Positions 62,437-64,000 of a DNA stretch of 64,000 nt are shown here, one piece after another. The notes beneath the pieces were generated by a model that was given only the letters and a program-made list of their open reading frames with translations, ran no database searches and had not been told where the DNA came from. The translations under genes were made by a program, and so were the position numbers. Numbering within the stretch: the stretch's first letter is position 1; each line of letters opens with the position of its first letter. This stretch comes from Caenorhabditis elegans (lineage: Eukaryota; Nematoda; Chromadorea; Rhabditida; Rhabditidae), in the NCBI RefSeq assembly GCF_000002985.6, contig NC_003281.10, positions 5,766,001 through 5,830,000 of the forward strand. The letters run 5' to 3'.

Positions 62437-64000
62437 ACTGCTTCTTCTTTCTCTTCTTCTCCTTATATCAACAGGTACTTCATTGCCATCCCCCTCTTTT
62501 TCATTCTCTTCTCTGATATTTCATATCATCGGATTGTAAATCTTTGGTTTTCATTGCATTTAATCGATTTATGTATTTTCATTTTTTTTTTATGAAAAAA
62601 GAATGTGGAACAAAAATAATATAAAAAGACGAAATAAAATATTTTGAGATTAATTAGCGAGAGAAAATTGGGACGGCTGTAAAAACGGAGAACTTATTAC
62701 AATCTATTGCCTTTTCGTTTGGATGTATAAGGTGCAAGAGAAATGTACACAGGACTTGGAGAAGAGGTGCAATATGTGAGAGAAGAAAATGGGTGAAAAA
62801 TGAATGAAAACAAAATAATAACAAGGATAAAAAAACGGTTTTTGTGGGAAGGGAAGACAATTGAAAGAGAACATACTTTTCAGACAAAAGATCGGATCAC
62901 AGATTCAAAACGAGGAGGAAAGAATCTAAAATGATGTGATGTACAAACAAATGCACACACGCTAAAATCTACAGTTTCAATGATAAACTAATCTCATATA
63001 CAAGGCAGCAAAATGAGAAGAACAAATATTTTAAAAATATTCAAAAAAAAAGAAAACAATCCCTGATTTTAGTAAATGAACGCGTTTCGAATTCTATCAT
63101 TTCTATAATAATCACTAAACTTTTCTTGCTGGGGGAGGGAAAAACTGGGCAAAATATAAAAATTCTTGAGGTATTTTTGAACAGTGTGAGAAAGGAAAAA
63201 ATAATGAAATATAGACCAGGGAGACACACGTGTAGAAAGGGAAGGGAAGGGAGTATCAGAAGCTCACGATGCTCATCGAAAGAGAGCCTAAAAAGACACG
63301 TAGTTGAGCTCCAGAACTTTTTTCTATTATCACATTTTTCAAAGAGGACGAAGAAGAAATTGGGGACTAATTATTCACGCACTACACAGTTTTTCAGATG
63401 AGGGGAGAGGAGAGAGAGGAAAATGGAAATTTTGAACCGTATTTCAAATGAGGATTGGACAGGTTTGAGTCTGATTACGACTAGGAATCGATTCGGAGGC
63501 AGGAGTCTCGTGGAAAATGGAATTCGGAAACGTGAAACAAGGAAAAAATCAGGAAAAAAAACTGATATGGATAGAAGGGCAAGCTGATGATAGGAGGAGG
63601 AGGCAAAACAATCATTTATAGAGGACAACAACAACTGAATCCATTCCACGAAGACTCGATTTTCTTTTTTGTACAGGTTTTGTGCAACTGAGCAATTCAA
63701 TTCAGACGAGGCGGAGTTTAGAACGGATTTGACCTGAAAATTAGAAAACATTGATTGAGAAGAAAACAGTTTGTTTAAAAAAAACTGTCTTCTAATTTTT
63801 TTAAAGGTTTGCGTTTTTAAAGAGTACTGTAATTTTAAAATCATGTTTCAAATCATATTAATTGTGTTTTCATTGTCAAATTCGGGTATTTTTTTTAGAT
63901 TGACAGGTATATATTTTTTTAATCAAAAAACGATGAAAAAATAGAGTACTCTTTAAAGACGCACATATTTTCGCATTTGACCAACATTTTTCGTGTCGAG
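62437..64000 (-). other. possible 3' end of a minus-strand gene
   Basis: On the minus strand a TTTTCAG acceptor at about 63734 is followed by an open frame beginning VKSVLNSASSELNCSVAQNL, and a second frame that ends after nine codons. Either could be the last exon of a gene that starts beyond the window; what follows would then be a long CT-rich 3' UTR. I cannot identify the gene. Besides this, a dispersed repeat lies at 63805-63980. Confidence 0.3.

Overview
The window is nematode nuclear DNA, almost certainly Caenorhabditis elegans (or a very close relative), chromosome III around the Y37B11A / W03A3 / R12B2 cosmid area. The reasons are AT-rich DNA, short introns with TTTTCAG acceptors, start codons placed directly behind trans-splice-like acceptors, a palindromic Tc6-type transposon, and the recognisable genes ceh-10, polq-1, him-10 and sma-4. 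The identification rests on remembered protein families, not on a search. All exon coordinates were read by hand; a few may be off by one base.

Left part (1-8.6 kb): about 3.9 kb without a supported gene, then a degenerate-looking tRNA-Leu(AAG), then a 16-exon plus-strand gene for a secreted cuticlin-type protein with two von Willebrand A domains and a ZP domain. Its third intron carries a decayed copy of part of its own exon 15.

Middle part (8.7-37.0 kb, minus strand): two DNA-repair polymerases lie head to tail. POLQ-1 (helicase plus family A polymerase, 25.3-37.0 kb) comes first in transcription order, and REV-3 (family B polymerase zeta, 8.7-24.65 kb) follows about 630 bp later. The homeobox gene ceh-10 sits whole, on the opposite strand, inside a polq-1 intron. 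Two rev-3 introns hold heavy repeat loads. One is a 2.7 kb palindrome with tRNA-like Pol III boxes. The other is an 8.1 kb intron with an intact tRNA-Gly(GCC) and a second tRNA-Gly(GCC) split by a 7.77 kb terminal-inverted-repeat transposon. That transposon contains an unrecognised spliced reading frame, a nested element carrying two exons of a mitochondrial citrate carrier, a 2.0 kb palindrome and a Tc6-like foldback.

Right part (37.2-62.4 kb, plus strand): him-10 (Nuf2 kinetochore protein) is transcribed divergently from polq-1 across about 220 bp that contain an E2F-like site. It is followed by an unrecognised 220-residue protein gene and a golgin-45 (BLZF1) homologue, then about 7 kb without genes, then sma-4 (co-Smad of the BMP-like body-size pathway), then another spacer, and a small cysteine-rich membrane protein gene with a 3.8 kb first intron. 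The last 1.5 kb may hold the 3' end of a minus-strand gene that begins beyond the window.

Functionally the neighbours mix cell-cycle and genome-maintenance genes (polq-1, rev-3, him-10) with developmental regulators (ceh-10, sma-4). The most unusual structure is the layered mobile DNA inside rev-3: three long perfect or near-perfect inverted repeats that would be transcribed as intronic hairpins.
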